A DNA stretch of 51,642 nt from Deltaproteobacteria bacterium (GTDB lineage Bacteria; Myxococcota_A; Polyangia; Polyangiales; Houyiibacteriaceae), in NCBI GenBank assembly GCA_019313915.1, contig JAFDAJ010000007.1, forward strand, positions 1 to 51,642, read 5' to 3'. Below, piece after piece: positions 1 through 9,598 of the stretch (positions are counted from its first letter, which is position 1; the number at the start of each line of letters is the position of its first letter). The position numbers and the translations under genes are program-made. A model generated the notes under the pieces. It searched no databases, was not told the DNA's origin, and worked only from the letters and a program-made list of their open reading frames with translations.

Positions 1-156
1 CACTGGCGCTGGCACTGGCACTGACACTGACACTGACACTGACACTGACACTGACACTGACACTGACACTGACACTGGCACTGGCACTGACACTGACACT
101 GACACTGACACTGACACTGACACTGACACTGACACTGGCACTGGCACTGGCACTGA
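1..156. repeat. Hexanucleotide tandem array, 26 units of CACTGA/CACTGG (one CGCTGG), running off the window edge
   Basis: Period 6 with no indels over 156 nt; unit order roughly GGG-A9-GG-A8-GGG-A by 6th base. Confidence 0.97.
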
Positions 157-173
157 GAATTAACCCTTTCAAG

Positions 174-193
174 AAGGGGACTGTCCCCTTTTT
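174..193. terminator. Palindrome AAGGGGAC-T-GTCCCCTT followed by TTT; terminator-like hairpin or REP-like element
   Basis: 8-bp inverted repeat around one centre base, ending in a run of five T. Confidence 0.45.
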
Positions 194-300
194 GTGCTGG
201 CGGGCGCTGGCGGAGGGGTGGATGCGCCGGGTGGGCGGAGTGCAAGGTACTGGAATTGGTGGGCAGGGGGTCGGCATGAGGTGTGCATCTCGTGGGATCG

Positions 301-996
301 ATGGATCGCCCACGCGAACGCGTCGCCCGCCTCGGTGCGGCAGCCCTCGCTGACCCCGAGGTCCTTGCGTTGATCCTCGGCACCGGGCAGGCGGGCGAGG
401 ACGTTGGCTCATTGTCGATTCGCATCCTGAAAGACGCGGGCGGGCTCTGGGCGCTTGCGCGAATGAGCGTTGCCGAGCTCGAGCGAATTCCCGGTATCGG
501 TCCCGCGAAAGCCGCACGCTTGGCCGCTGCGTTCGAGGCCGGGTCACGTGGACTGATGTCGCCGGACATTGCCACCGCCCCACTCTCGAGCAGCGAAATG
601 GTATTCCTCCGGTACGGCCGCCGACTCATGAGCAGTCCGATCGAGCGCTTCTTCGTGATTTCGGTCGACGCAAAGAACCGCGTGCGGGCCGAGCGGGAGA
701 TTGCGCGTGGTGGGCGGACGACCTGTCAGGTGGACCCCGCCGAAGTTTTCCGGCTTTTGGTGACCGAATCGGCCTCCGGCGCGATCTTCGTCCACAACCA
801 CCCGAGCGGCGATCCCGAGCCGAGTCCGCAGGACCTCGAGCTCACCGACCGACTGGTCTCGGCGGGGTCTCTGCTCGACATCCGCATCCTCGATCACGTC
901 ATCGTCGGGAGCGGAAGATACACCAGCCTCCGCGACGCTGGCCTTTGGCCAAGTACCCCTGTAAAATCAACCCGTTCGGTGGGGTCCACCGGCTGA
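301..996 (+). CDS. radC: RadC family protein (JAB/MPN-like)
   Basis: HNHPSGDPEPS motif, N-terminal helix-hairpin-helix-like region; ATG at 301 (ORF can extend to GTG 283). Confidence 0.93.
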   Translation: MDRPRERVARLGAAALADPEVLALILGTGQAGEDVGSLSIRILKDAGGLWALARMSVAELERIPGIGPAKAARLAAAFEAGSRGLMSPDIATAPLSSSEMVFLRYGRRLMSSPIERFFVISVDAKNRVRAEREIARGGRTTCQVDPAEVFRLLVTESASGAIFVHNHPSGDPEPSPQDLELTDRLVSAGSLLDIRILDHVIVGSGRYTSLRDAGLWPSTPVKSTRSVGSTG

Positions 997-1065
997 TTCG
1001 GGCGACTTGACACCCCCACGGCCCCGTGCTTTCTTCCCGCACTCTTATTTCTCGGGAGCATTGCA

Positions 1066-1215
1066 GTGAAGCGGACCTATCAACCACATCGTAAGCGCCG
1101 TCTTCGGACACACGGGTTCCGCGCGCGTATGAAGACCAGAGGCGGACGGAGCATCATCAACGCTCGCCGTCGCAAGGGGCGGAAGCGCCTCACCGTGTCC
1201 TGCTACAAGAAGTAG
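1066..1215 (+). CDS. rpmH: 50S ribosomal protein L34
   Basis: Not in ORF track (GTG start, 49 aa): (V/M)[48 protein letters not shown]; directly upstream of rnpA. Confidence 0.96.
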   Translation: MKRTYQPHRKRRLRTHGFRARMKTRGGRSIINARRRKGRKRLTVSCYKK

Positions 1216-1232
1216 CCAGAAATGGTGCAAGG

Positions 1233-1625
1233 ATGCCTCGCGCATCGGGAACGACAGGGGCTCCAAGCGACCAACCGCAGCGGTTTCGACGCGGCGACCG
1301 GCTGAAGAAGCGCTACGAATTCAAGCAAGCCCAACTCAGCGGGCGACGAATTCACACTCCCCACTTTCTCATCGTCGTCCAACCAAATGCACTACAAAAC
1401 ACGCGACTTGGGATCACCGTGACGAAGAAAGTGGGCACCGCAGTCCAGAGAAACCGCATCAAGCGGGTGGTACGCGAGGTGTTTCGGCGGAATCGACAGC
1501 TGTTTCCGCCCTCCCACGACCTCGTGTTTATCGCGAAGCGCGGCGCCACGGACATCGACTACGGTTCGCTCTTGAGCGAGGTGCAACGCGCGGCGAAGAA
1601 GCTACGCCCAGAGGCGAGGCGATGA
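1233..1625 (+). CDS. rnpA: Ribonuclease P protein component
   Basis: [28 protein letters not shown] motif; rpmH-rnpA context. Confidence 0.95.
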   Translation: MPRASGTTGAPSDQPQRFRRGDRLKKRYEFKQAQLSGRRIHTPHFLIVVQPNALQNTRLGITVTKKVGTAVQRNRIKRVVREVFRRNRQLFPPSHDLVFIAKRGATDIDYGSLLSEVQRAAKKLRPEARR

Positions 1626-1873
1626 TCCGGGCAGCGCTTCTGTTCTTGATCCGTCTGTATCAAATGACGCTATCGCGTCTGCTCGGCCCTTCCTGCCGAT
1701 TCGAACCATCGTGCTCGCACTACACGGCCACCTGCATCGAACGCTTCGGCGCGCTGCGTGGGTCGTGGCTCGGGATCAAGCGCATCGGTCGGTGCCATCC
1801 GTGGAACCCTGGCGGCTACGACCCAGCGCCGCATCCGGAGCACCCTCACTGCCATGAGGCGCACCATGGATGA
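1622..1873 (+). CDS. yidD: Membrane protein insertion efficiency factor YidD
   Basis: [24 protein letters not shown]...[15 protein letters not shown]; overlaps rnpA by 4 nt. Confidence 0.95.
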   Translation: MIRAALLFLIRLYQMTLSRLLGPSCRFEPSCSHYTATCIERFGALRGSWLGIKRIGRCHPWNPGGYDPAPHPEHPHCHEAHHG

Positions 1874-3677
1874 TCGAAAGAAACTACCCATCACCCTTCT
1901 GGTGCTGCCGCTGGCGGCGCTCGGCGCGATGCTGGCCGTTCAATATTTCTCGCCCCCAAAGGCGCAGACCGAGGAGCCCGCCACAGAACAAACGGCGGAG
2001 CAGGCCCCCGGGCAGGCCCCCGAGGACTCCATAGGAACCGCCGGCCAAGCGCTCCCGGCACAACTTGCGCCCGTCGACTTGCGTTCGCGGATGGAATCGC
2101 AGCGGGTCTACAAGCTCGAAAACGACCGGTTCGTCGCGTCGTTTACGAACTTGAACACCGCCATGGTGAGCCTGCAAGTGAAGGGGAAGCGATACCTCGA
2201 CAAAGAGGGCAATCCGTTCGAGCTGGTAACCACCGACAAGGAAGCGTACCTGCCGCTCACACCCGTGCTATCGGGCGTGACGGTTCCGCCGGATGCGCAT
2301 TGGGAGGTCCTCGAAGCGTCGAATGAACGGCTTCGCTTTCAGTGGGTGGGCGACGGTGTGTCGCTTACTCGCACCTGGGAGCTCGCCGAGCCTCCATACC
2401 AACTTCATTCCTCGATCGAAGTCCGCAACGACGATCCACGGGCACGATCGATCGGGCTGAGTCTCACGTCTGCGCACTACGTCCGCCGCGAAGACGAAAA
2501 AGGCGGATTCATTGGAAGGCCGTCTCCTGCGCTGAGTCACGGGATCTGCCAACACGGCGACGAAACGATTCGTGAGGATCGCGACGGCCTGCTGAGTGAA
2601 GACGAGTTGCGGCCGATGCAGCCGCACAGCTACGGGCCCGGGGTCGAGTACGTCGCGCTGAGCAGCGTGTACTTCGCCATCATCGCCGCGCCCGAAGGCC
2701 AAGCCGCCGAGCGCTGCGACCTGTTGGCGACCGAACGCGGAGGCACGCTGCAGGACCCCGACGGGAGCCTTTTCGAAGCCAAGCTTGTCTACGCCCCTCA
2801 GGAGATCGGCTCCGGAGAGACGGTCACCTTCCGCACCGCCGTGTACGCCGGCCCGAAAGACTACGACGCGCTTCAGGAGTTTGGGCACCTCGCCTCCAAC
2901 GTCATCGACCTCGGTTGGTTCAGCTTCATCGCCCGGGGAATGAGCTGGCTTCTGCGCACGATTTACGGCTTTATCGGCAACTGGGGCATGGCGATCATCT
3001 TGCTCACGCTTCTCGTCCGAGTGCTGCTCCTGCCGTTCGTCATCCCGCAGTTCCGCAACATGGCGAAACAGCGCGCGCTCAAGCCGGAGATCGACAAGAT
3101 CAACGAGCTCTTCAAAGACGACCGCGAGAAGAAGGGCGCCGCGATGATGGAGCTCTGGCGCAAGCACAAGGTCAACCCGCTCGGCGGTTGCCTCCCTGTG
3201 CTGTTACAGATGCCGATCTTCTTCGCCCTCTACCAGACGCTGTCGACGAGCATCGAGCTGTACCACGCACCATTTGTCTGGTGGTGGTCCGACCTCTCAT
3301 CCCCCGATCCCTTCTACGTGCTGCCAATCATCCTCGGCGCGCTGATGTTCATCCAGCAGAAGCTCACGCCGGTCCAAATGGACGCGACGCAAGCCAAGGT
3401 CATGCTCTACGCAATGCCGCTGATGATGACGTTCTTCATGCTGATGCTACCGACCGGCTTGTGCTTGTACATGGTGACCAGCTCCGCCATCGGCATCACG
3501 CAGCAGCGATACATGTACTGGAAAATGGACCAAGAGACGGCGGCGTCGGCGACCACTTCGGACGACGACGACGACGACAAGGACAACGACGATCAAGCGG
3601 CTGCAGATTCGGAAGCCGCCGGAACCAAGCGGGCCAAGCCCCGCAGAAAGAAGAGGACTCGCCGTGGACGAGCTTAA
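1854..3677 (+). CDS. yidC: Membrane protein insertase YidC
   Basis: N-terminal TM plus periplasmic domain and C-terminal 60KD_IMP core ([19 protein letters not shown]...[20 protein letters not shown]); start 1854 or 1866. Confidence 0.95.
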   Translation: MRRTMDDRKKLPITLLVLPLAALGAMLAVQYFSPPKAQTEEPATEQTAEQAPGQAPEDSIGTAGQALPAQLAPVDLRSRMESQRVYKLENDRFVASFTNLNTAMVSLQVKGKRYLDKEGNPFELVTTDKEAYLPLTPVLSGVTVPPDAHWEVLEASNERLRFQWVGDGVSLTRTWELAEPPYQLHSSIEVRNDDPRARSIGLSLTSAHYVRREDEKGGFIGRPSPALSHGICQHGDETIREDRDGLLSEDELRPMQPHSYGPGVEYVALSSVYFAIIAAPEGQAAERCDLLATERGGTLQDPDGSLFEAKLVYAPQEIGSGETVTFRTAVYAGPKDYDALQEFGHLASNVIDLGWFSFIARGMSWLLRTIYGFIGNWGMAIILLTLLVRVLLLPFVIPQFRNMAKQRALKPEIDKINELFKDDREKKGAAMMELWRKHKVNPLGGCLPVLLQMPIFFALYQTLSTSIELYHAPFVWWWSDLSSPDPFYVLPIILGALMFIQQKLTPVQMDATQAKVMLYAMPLMMTFFMLMLPTGLCLYMVTSSAIGITQQRYMYWKMDQETAASATTSDDDDDDKDNDDQAAADSEAAGTKRAKPRRKKRTRRGRA

Positions 3678-4206
3678 GAGTAAACCACGTGACGGAGCGC
3701 TGATTCTCGATCAGCCTGCGCAGGAAGACCCCTCCCGTTACGCGGGAGACGGCAAGGCCGAGGAGGCTGCGGAGATTCTCGAGGAGCTCGTCAACTTGAT
3801 GGACCTCGATGTTCAGGTGGACATTCGGTCCGATGGCGAGCGAATCGAGCTCGATGTGACCGGAGAGGACTCCGGCCGCGTCATCGGCAAGAAGGGCGCC
3901 GCGCTCGACGCCCTCCAGTTCCTGATCAACAAGATGGTCAACCGGTTTCCGGAAGGGCGACGTCATGTCATCGTCGATTCCGGCGACTACCGCGACCGCC
4001 ACGACGACGGTCTCATCTCCATGGCCAAGCGCCAGGCGCACCGTGCCGTGGACGAGGGCCAGACAGTGACCCTCCAGCCAATGAATGCCCGTGACCGCCG
4101 CGTCATTCACATGTCACTCGCAAAGTTCGAGGGAGTGAGCACGATGTCGCAGGGCGAGGGGACTCGTCGGCGTATTCAGATTGTACCGGCGCGACGGCGC
4201 CGGTAG
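3664..4206 (+). CDS. jag: Jag/KhpB family RNA-binding protein (KH + R3H)
   Basis: GRVIGKKGAALDALQFLINKMVNR (KH) and NARDRRVIHMSLAKFEGVSTMSQGEG (R3H); GTG start; follows yidC. Confidence 0.93.
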   Translation: MDELKSKPRDGALILDQPAQEDPSRYAGDGKAEEAAEILEELVNLMDLDVQVDIRSDGERIELDVTGEDSGRVIGKKGAALDALQFLINKMVNRFPEGRRHVIVDSGDYRDRHDDGLISMAKRQAHRAVDEGQTVTLQPMNARDRRVIHMSLAKFEGVSTMSQGEGTRRRIQIVPARRRR

Positions 4207-4241
4207 GCTCGGGCCCTGGGTCCGGGATCTGAAGCGGGCGG

Positions 4242-4850
4242 TCAGCGTCGGTATGCCAGGATCGATCTGGGGGCACCGCTGGACGGCACTTCGTAGTCGA
4301 GCCGGCGGTGTAGCGCTAGATGCGCTGGGGCTTCCGCATCCGTTCCGGCGGTCAGCGCCCACACCTCACCCGCCAACTGCGCGCCGATCGGCAACCACTC
4401 GTCGGGCGCAAACGTAGCTCGTGAAAGCGCGACGCCGAACGGCGCGCCTGCAACGACCGGCCTTGCCGGGTCGATCTTCTGCTCGAGCATCGTCGCGCGT
4501 TCCGAAATTCCGACCGTGCCCGCGGCGCTCCGCAAGAACGCCGTCCGAATCCTCCTCGGCTCGACGAGGGTCCCGCGCAGCGTCGCGTCTGAGAGCAGGA
4601 TCGGGATCGTCGGCGCACCAACCCCCGCACCGATGTCGACGAGCGAAGCAGAGGACTCCACCCAACCCGCCCGAATCACGTGGGCTGCATCGAGAAACAA
4701 GATTTCGGCAAGCTCGATGTCGGTGCGGGCCGATGTGAGATCGGTTTTTGCGTCCCAGGCTTGCACGACGTCGAAGTATGCACCCCACCCGTCCGGCTCG
4801 GATATGCCCACCGCTGCACACACGGCCCGAATCGCGTCCGCCGCGCTCAT
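4242..4850 (-). CDS. rsmG: 16S rRNA (guanine527-N7)-methyltransferase RsmG
   Basis: TDLTSARTDIELAEILFLDAAHV, SLVDIGAGVGAPTIPI; start 4850 overlaps the kinase stop by 4 nt. Confidence 0.83.
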   Translation of the reverse strand: MSAADAIRAVCAAVGISEPDGWGAYFDVVQAWDAKTDLTSARTDIELAEILFLDAAHVIRAGWVESSASLVDIGAGVGAPTIPILLSDATLRGTLVEPRRIRTAFLRSAAGTVGISERATMLEQKIDPARPVVAGAPFGVALSRATFAPDEWLPIGAQLAGEVWALTAGTDAEAPAHLALHRRLDYEVPSSGAPRSILAYRR

Positions 4851-5686
4851 GCGTGCCGCGCCTGCTGCCACGCTGTTTTCAGGTCGGCCATTTCGGCGTA
4901 CCGATCGTCTTTGTGGCGGCACATCGCTCGCTCGACCACCCTCGCGATCGCGGCGGTAACATCTGCGACGGCCTTGATCGGAAGACAGTCACCCGCGTCG
5001 ATCTTCATCATGAGGCGGCCGATGTGCTTGTCGTGAAAAGGCTGTTTCGCGCTCAGCGCCTCGTAGAGGACTACGCCGAGTCCATAGACATCGATGCGCT
5101 GATCGACGTCGGCCTTCCCGGTCAGCACCTCTGGCGCCATGTAGGCCGGAGTCCCGCTGACCTCGCCCGTCGCAGTCAATCGATCGAGGCCGAGAATCTT
5201 CGACGCACCGAAATCCACGAGACGGGGACCCCCGTCCGCGGGCCAGATGACATTCGCGGGCTTGAGGTCCCCATGGAGGACGCCGTGATGGTGAACGGCC
5301 CCCAAACCGTCACAAAGTGCGTCGACCAACACGTCGGCCTCTCCGAGTCCGAGCGGGCCTTTCAACAGGCGCTCCGCGAGCGTTTCGCCCTCGACGTACT
5401 CAGTCACGAGAAAGACCACCCCCGCATCGTCGACCCCAAGCTCGAGCAGTCGGACGATCGCCGGATGGTCGAGGGCCTTCAGGACTGCCCCTTCCCGGCG
5501 AAACCTCCTGCGCATCGACTCATCGGCGAGGTACTCGGCGCGCAACACCTTGACTGCTGCTTTGGCTCCCTCGACGCGATCGAACGCTTCGAACACATCA
5601 CCCATCGCTCCACGGGCTACTTCCGCGACCAGCTCGTAGCGGCCGGCCAAGATGGTTCCGACGCCAATGGCTTCCAGGTCCGTCAT
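4847..5686 (-). CDS. Serine/threonine protein kinase with HGD in the catalytic loop
   Basis: AGRYELVAEVARGAMGDVFEAFD, AAVKVL, LHGDLKPANV, LVDFGASK, GTPAYMAPE; start inferred at MTDLEAIGV (5686). Confidence 0.92.
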   Translation of the reverse strand: MTDLEAIGVGTILAGRYELVAEVARGAMGDVFEAFDRVEGAKAAVKVLRAEYLADESMRRRFRREGAVLKALDHPAIVRLLELGVDDAGVVFLVTEYVEGETLAERLLKGPLGLGEADVLVDALCDGLGAVHHHGVLHGDLKPANVIWPADGGPRLVDFGASKILGLDRLTATGEVSGTPAYMAPEVLTGKADVDQRIDVYGLGVVLYEALSAKQPFHDKHIGRLMMKIDAGDCLPIKAVADVTAAIARVVERAMCRHKDDRYAEMADLKTAWQQARHA

Positions 5687-5749
5687 CACTCGGGACGGAA
5701 GATACCTCTCTTCGCAAACTCGCCCAACTGACGTACGCTCCGCCCGCGA

Positions 5750-6817
5750 ATGACGCAGCCTAGCCTCAATCAAGCCCTCCGGGAGCTGTACGGCGAGCCC
5801 CTGCCCTCGACAGAGGTCATCAAGCTGCGAGGAGATGCTTCGACGAGAAGCTACTTTCGCGTGCGTGTCACAGCAGCGCCCGCCGGCCGTCCAGCAAGTG
5901 TCATCGCCATGCAGCTTCCCGAAGACGCGTTCCAAAGCGATGAGGGGGGCCGACAGCCCGACACTCAACGGCTTCCGTTTCTCGAAGTCGCCGAGCTTCT
6001 CGAGTCGAAGGGCCTGCCCGTCCCTTCGATCTATGTAGAAGACCTCGCGAACGGGCTCATTCTTCTCGAGGACCTCGGCGACATCACCTTCGAGCACCAA
6101 CTGCGTCATGCCCCGCGCGCGGATTGGCCACGACTTTACGCAAACGCGATCGATCTGCTTGCCGACCTCCACGAACGGTGCGCCGACCTACCCGAAGGCT
6201 CGATAGTCTCGCAGCGCCGCTTCGATCGTGAGCTGCTCGACTGGGAGCTGGAGCACTTTCGTCAGTGGGGCCTCGAGGCGCCCTTTGGTCCGCTCGATGC
6301 CGCTCAGAGCCCAGCGCTTGCCGAGACGTTTGCCGCAATCGTGGGCGAGATCGAAGGGATGCCCTATGGCTTCGTGCACCGTGACTACCAATCGAAGAAC
6401 CTCATGGTCGGGCCCGGCGGTGCCCTCGCGCTGATCGATTTTCAAGACGCGCTTCTCGGCCCTCGCGCATATGACCTCGTGGCGCTTCTGTGCGACTCGT
6501 ATGTATCGCTCGACCTGGAGCTGCAGGAATCGATGATCGACCGATATGCCGCACTGCGTCGAATCGACCCGACAGCGCTGCGTCGGGAATTTTGGCTCAT
6601 CACACTCCACCGCAAGCTCAAAGACGCCGGCCGCTTCATCTATATCGACCGCATTCGCAAGAACCCCGATTTCCTGCAGTGGTACCCGCAGAGCCTGATC
6701 TACGTGGGACGGGCAATGGCCCAAACCCCCGGCTTTGACCGACTCGAACGCCTCTTGAGGACGATGATCCCAGGGTTTCCCAACGAGATCGCAAAACCTC
6801 CATCCTCGATGGAATAG
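5750..6817 (+). CDS. Aminoglycoside phosphotransferase family sugar kinase, AmgK-like
   Basis: LRGDASTRSYFRV, GFVHRDYQSKNLMV, LIDFQDALLGPRAYDLVALL. Confidence 0.82.
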   Translation: MTQPSLNQALRELYGEPLPSTEVIKLRGDASTRSYFRVRVTAAPAGRPASVIAMQLPEDAFQSDEGGRQPDTQRLPFLEVAELLESKGLPVPSIYVEDLANGLILLEDLGDITFEHQLRHAPRADWPRLYANAIDLLADLHERCADLPEGSIVSQRRFDRELLDWELEHFRQWGLEAPFGPLDAAQSPALAETFAAIVGEIEGMPYGFVHRDYQSKNLMVGPGGALALIDFQDALLGPRAYDLVALLCDSYVSLDLELQESMIDRYAALRRIDPTALRREFWLITLHRKLKDAGRFIYIDRIRKNPDFLQWYPQSLIYVGRAMAQTPGFDRLERLLRTMIPGFPNEIAKPPSSME

Positions 6818-6852
6818 ACCCACGGAACGCCGCGTTGACCCACTGAGCAACG

Positions 6853-6927
6853 GGGGGTGAAACCGACCACCAATCTGTACGCTCTCTTCTCCCACTATCC
6901 GACATCTCGCACCCCGGTTTCACCCCC
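6853..6927. repeat. Inverted repeat GGGGGTGAAACC / GGTTTCACCCCC, 12-bp arms 51 nt apart
   Basis: Exact arms at 6853-6864 and 6916-6927 in an intergenic region. Confidence 0.8.
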
Positions 6928-7019
6928 TGCTGCCATCCTTCGTGGTCCCGCTGGCTGGAGATCTCTGTGGAGTTCTCTTGCCGGCACGCCTCGTAGCGGT
7001 AGACTTTGATTTCGCCTTC

Positions 7020-7373
7020 ATGAGAACCCTCCTCCAGGCACTGGCCGTCGCCTCGATACTGTTGCTCGATGCGGCGTCCGCGAACGCAGCCGATTGCATG
7101 TGCGATCGGCTTTCTGCGGAGGGTTGTGGCGATAGCGCCCAGATACGCGAGGTACCCGCCGCACCGCTTTGGTGCGAGCGAACGGATGACCCACGCTGCA
7201 TGCCCGCAAGCACGCAAGGCACTTCGGTCAATACGCTCGTGCCGGTTGCCATGAGTTGGGCTCAACCCCTTCGATGGAACGCACCTCCCCGCACGGGCAT
7301 CCGATCGGATGTCTGGGTCGACGGAGATCCGCGGACCGAACATTCACGCAGAGTGGAACGACCACCCCGCTAG
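7020..7373 (+). CDS. Hypothetical secreted Cys-containing small protein
   Basis: Signal-like MRTLLQALAVASILLLDAASANA then CMC...C...C...C; no family recognised. Confidence 0.5.
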   Translation: MRTLLQALAVASILLLDAASANAADCMCDRLSAEGCGDSAQIREVPAAPLWCERTDDPRCMPASTQGTSVNTLVPVAMSWAQPLRWNAPPRTGIRSDVWVDGDPRTEHSRRVERPPR

Positions 7374-7477
7374 CGCCGGCCGTCCTTCTTGGGCGGTCGT
7401 CCCGGCATTTGGTTTGTTCATTCGAACATTGAGTTGGTTTCAAGCTCGCTGCTGATTCGCGGCGGGAGGATAGATAT

Positions 7478-9466
7478 ATGAGTAAAGGTTCATCAATTTT
7501 GCTAGCCATCGTGATGGCGATCGGCGGGTTCGCGCTCGGACACGTCGTGGGTTCGAGGTCCGCCACGGACGGAGGCGCTGAAGGTGGCTCCGCAGAGGAG
7601 GCGCAGGCTGCGGACGTCGAAGTCGCAGGCGACATCGAGCGGTACAAGGTCGCGGTGACCGACGCGCAGCCCTCGAAGGGTCCCAAAGACGCGCTCATCA
7701 CCATCGTCGAATTCAGTGAGTTCCAGTGCCCCTTCTGCGCTCGAGTCTTGCCGACGACGAAGGAAATCGTCGACACGTATGGCGACAAGGTTCGCATCGT
7801 GTGGCGCAACAACCCCTTGGGGTTCCACAACAACGCCGGACCCGCGGCTGCAGTGGCCATGGAAGCCTATGCGCAGGGCGGCAACGACAAATTCTGGGAG
7901 GTGCACGACCTGCTCTTCGCAAACCAGAAGGCGCTGGGCCGTGCTGATCTCGAGGGCTATGCCGAGAAGGCGGGCCTCGACGCGGCGAAGGTCAAGAAGG
8001 CACTCGACGAGGGAACGCACAAGAAGGCCATCGACGCGGACGCGGCCCTCGCTGCTTCACTCGGTGCGCGCGGCACGCCGTACTTTTTCGTCAACGGGCG
8101 GCAGCTACGGGGCGCGCAGCCTTTCGCGGCGTTCAAGACCGTCATCGACGCAGAGCTCGCAATCGCCGACACCCTTCTCAAGCAGGGCGTGAAGAAGGAG
8201 CAGATGTACGCCACGCTGACGAAGAATGGCCTGACCAAGGCTGCAGCTCCAAAGAAGCCGGCGGCCAAACCGGGACAGCCCGATCCGAAGGCGGTTTACA
8301 AGGTTCCGCTCAAGGGTAACGAGCCGCAAAAGGGGCCGGACGACGCCCTCGTGACCATCGTCGAGGTCAGCGACTTCGAGTGCCCGTTCTGCGGCCGCGT
8401 GGAACCCACCATCAAGCAAGTCGTAGACAAGTATGGCAAAGACGTGCGCGTCGTTTGGCTGAACAACCCGCTCCCCTTCCATAAGAACGCCAAGCCCGCC
8501 GCAACCGCCGCTCTCGAAGCCCAAGCGCAAAAGGGCGACAAGGGCTTCTGGGCGATGCACGGGAAGATGTTCGCAAACCAGAAGGCTCTGACGAACGACA
8601 ACCTCGAGAAGTGGGCCAAAGAGCTGGGGCTCAACATGTCCAAGTTCAAAAAGGCACTCACCGACGATAAGTACGCCAAAACGATCACGGAGCAGCAAGC
8701 GCTGGCCAGCAGCCTGGGCGCGCGTGGAACCCCGGCGTTCTTCATCAACGGCCGCAACCTTCGGGGCGCCCAGCCACTGCCAGCTTTCACGGCGCTGATC
8801 GATGAGGAGCTTGCCAAGGCCAAGGCTCTCGTCGCCAAGGGCACGCCAAGGAACAAGGTTTACGAGACGATCATCGCCACGGGCGAGACCGGACCGAAGA
8901 CCGCGCCGGCTGCCGCCGCTCCGGACGCCAACAAGGTCTACGCCATCCCGGTTCCGAAGAAGGCTCCCACCAAGGGCGCCAAGAACGCGAAGGTCGTGAT
9001 CCAGGAGTTCAGCGACTTCCAGTGCCCGTTCTGCAGCCGGGTCAACCCGACCGTCGCCCAGGTCATGAAGGAGTACGGCGACAAGGTCCAGATCGTGTGG
9101 CGCGACTACCCGCTTCCCTTCCACAAGGATGCGCAACCAGCAGCGCAAGCCGGGCGTGAGGTGTTTGCTCAGAAGGGCAACAAGGCGTTCTGGGCGTACC
9201 ACGACCTCCTTTTCCAGAACCAGAAGGCGCTTTCGCGAGAAAATCTCGAGAAATTCGCTGAGCAAGTCGGCGGGATCGACATGAAGGCATTCAAGGCCGC
9301 GCTCGATTCCGGCAAGCACAAGGCTGCGGTCGAGGCCGACATGGCAGCCGTGAGCAAAGCGGGTGCGCGAATCGGCACGCCCTCGTTCTTCATCAACGGC
9401 AAGCTGCTTCAGGGCGCGCAGCCCTACCCGGCGTTCAAGGCCGCGATCGACGCAGCGCTCAAGTAG
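7478..9466 (+). CDS. Membrane-anchored protein with three tandem DsbA-like thioredoxin-fold domains
   Basis: FSEFQCPFCARV, VSDFECPFCGRV, FSDFQCPFCSRV, each with a GTPxFFxNG motif; N-terminal TM/signal anchor. Confidence 0.93.
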   Translation: MSKGSSILLAIVMAIGGFALGHVVGSRSATDGGAEGGSAEEAQAADVEVAGDIERYKVAVTDAQPSKGPKDALITIVEFSEFQCPFCARVLPTTKEIVDTYGDKVRIVWRNNPLGFHNNAGPAAAVAMEAYAQGGNDKFWEVHDLLFANQKALGRADLEGYAEKAGLDAAKVKKALDEGTHKKAIDADAALAASLGARGTPYFFVNGRQLRGAQPFAAFKTVIDAELAIADTLLKQGVKKEQMYATLTKNGLTKAAAPKKPAAKPGQPDPKAVYKVPLKGNEPQKGPDDALVTIVEVSDFECPFCGRVEPTIKQVVDKYGKDVRVVWLNNPLPFHKNAKPAATAALEAQAQKGDKGFWAMHGKMFANQKALTNDNLEKWAKELGLNMSKFKKALTDDKYAKTITEQQALASSLGARGTPAFFINGRNLRGAQPLPAFTALIDEELAKAKALVAKGTPRNKVYETIIATGETGPKTAPAAAAPDANKVYAIPVPKKAPTKGAKNAKVVIQEFSDFQCPFCSRVNPTVAQVMKEYGDKVQIVWRDYPLPFHKDAQPAAQAGREVFAQKGNKAFWAYHDLLFQNQKALSRENLEKFAEQVGGIDMKAFKAALDSGKHKAAVEADMAAVSKAGARIGTPSFFINGKLLQGAQPYPAFKAAIDAALK

Positions 9467-9489
9467 TCGATCGAGCTAGACAGACTGGA

Positions 9490-9528
9490 AGGGGCAGGTC
9501 CGCGTGTTGGGCCTGCCCCTGTCCTTTT
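9490..9528 (+). terminator. Rho-independent terminator-like hairpin after the triple DsbA gene
   Basis: AGGGGCAGGTCC ... GGGCCTGCCCCT stem (one G-U), then GTCCTTTT. Confidence 0.72.
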
Positions 9529-9555
9529 GACACGGCGGGATCGACACACTACATT
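9527..9555 (+). promoter_or_regulatory. Putative sigma70-type promoter: TTGACA-N17-TACATT
   Basis: Exact -35 consensus, 17-nt spacer, 4/6 -10 match, upstream of the CDS at 9599. Confidence 0.45.
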
Positions 9556-9598
9556 CCGCGTCGTTCTAAAAACCAAAGTATTTTCAAGGTGTTGACGC

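Noticed and set aside
1-156. CRISPR array
   Set aside because: Pure 6-bp tandem repeats with no unique spacers and no cas genes in the window.
1007-1035. rpmH promoter (TTGACA at 1007)
   Set aside because: Perfect -35 but no acceptable -10 at 16-18 nt spacing (tttctt/ttcttc), so not listed as a feature.
2268-3167. 299-aa minus ORF within yidC (and similarly 14301-15572, 15702-16769, 27229-28251, 43979-44734)
   Set aside because: Antisense open frames arising from codon bias; the sense genes are unambiguous.
8105-9319. 404-aa minus ORF opposite the triple DsbA gene
   Set aside because: Shadow ORF: low-complexity Leu/Arg/Glu/Val pattern, no recognisable motifs, fully overlapped by a strong gene.
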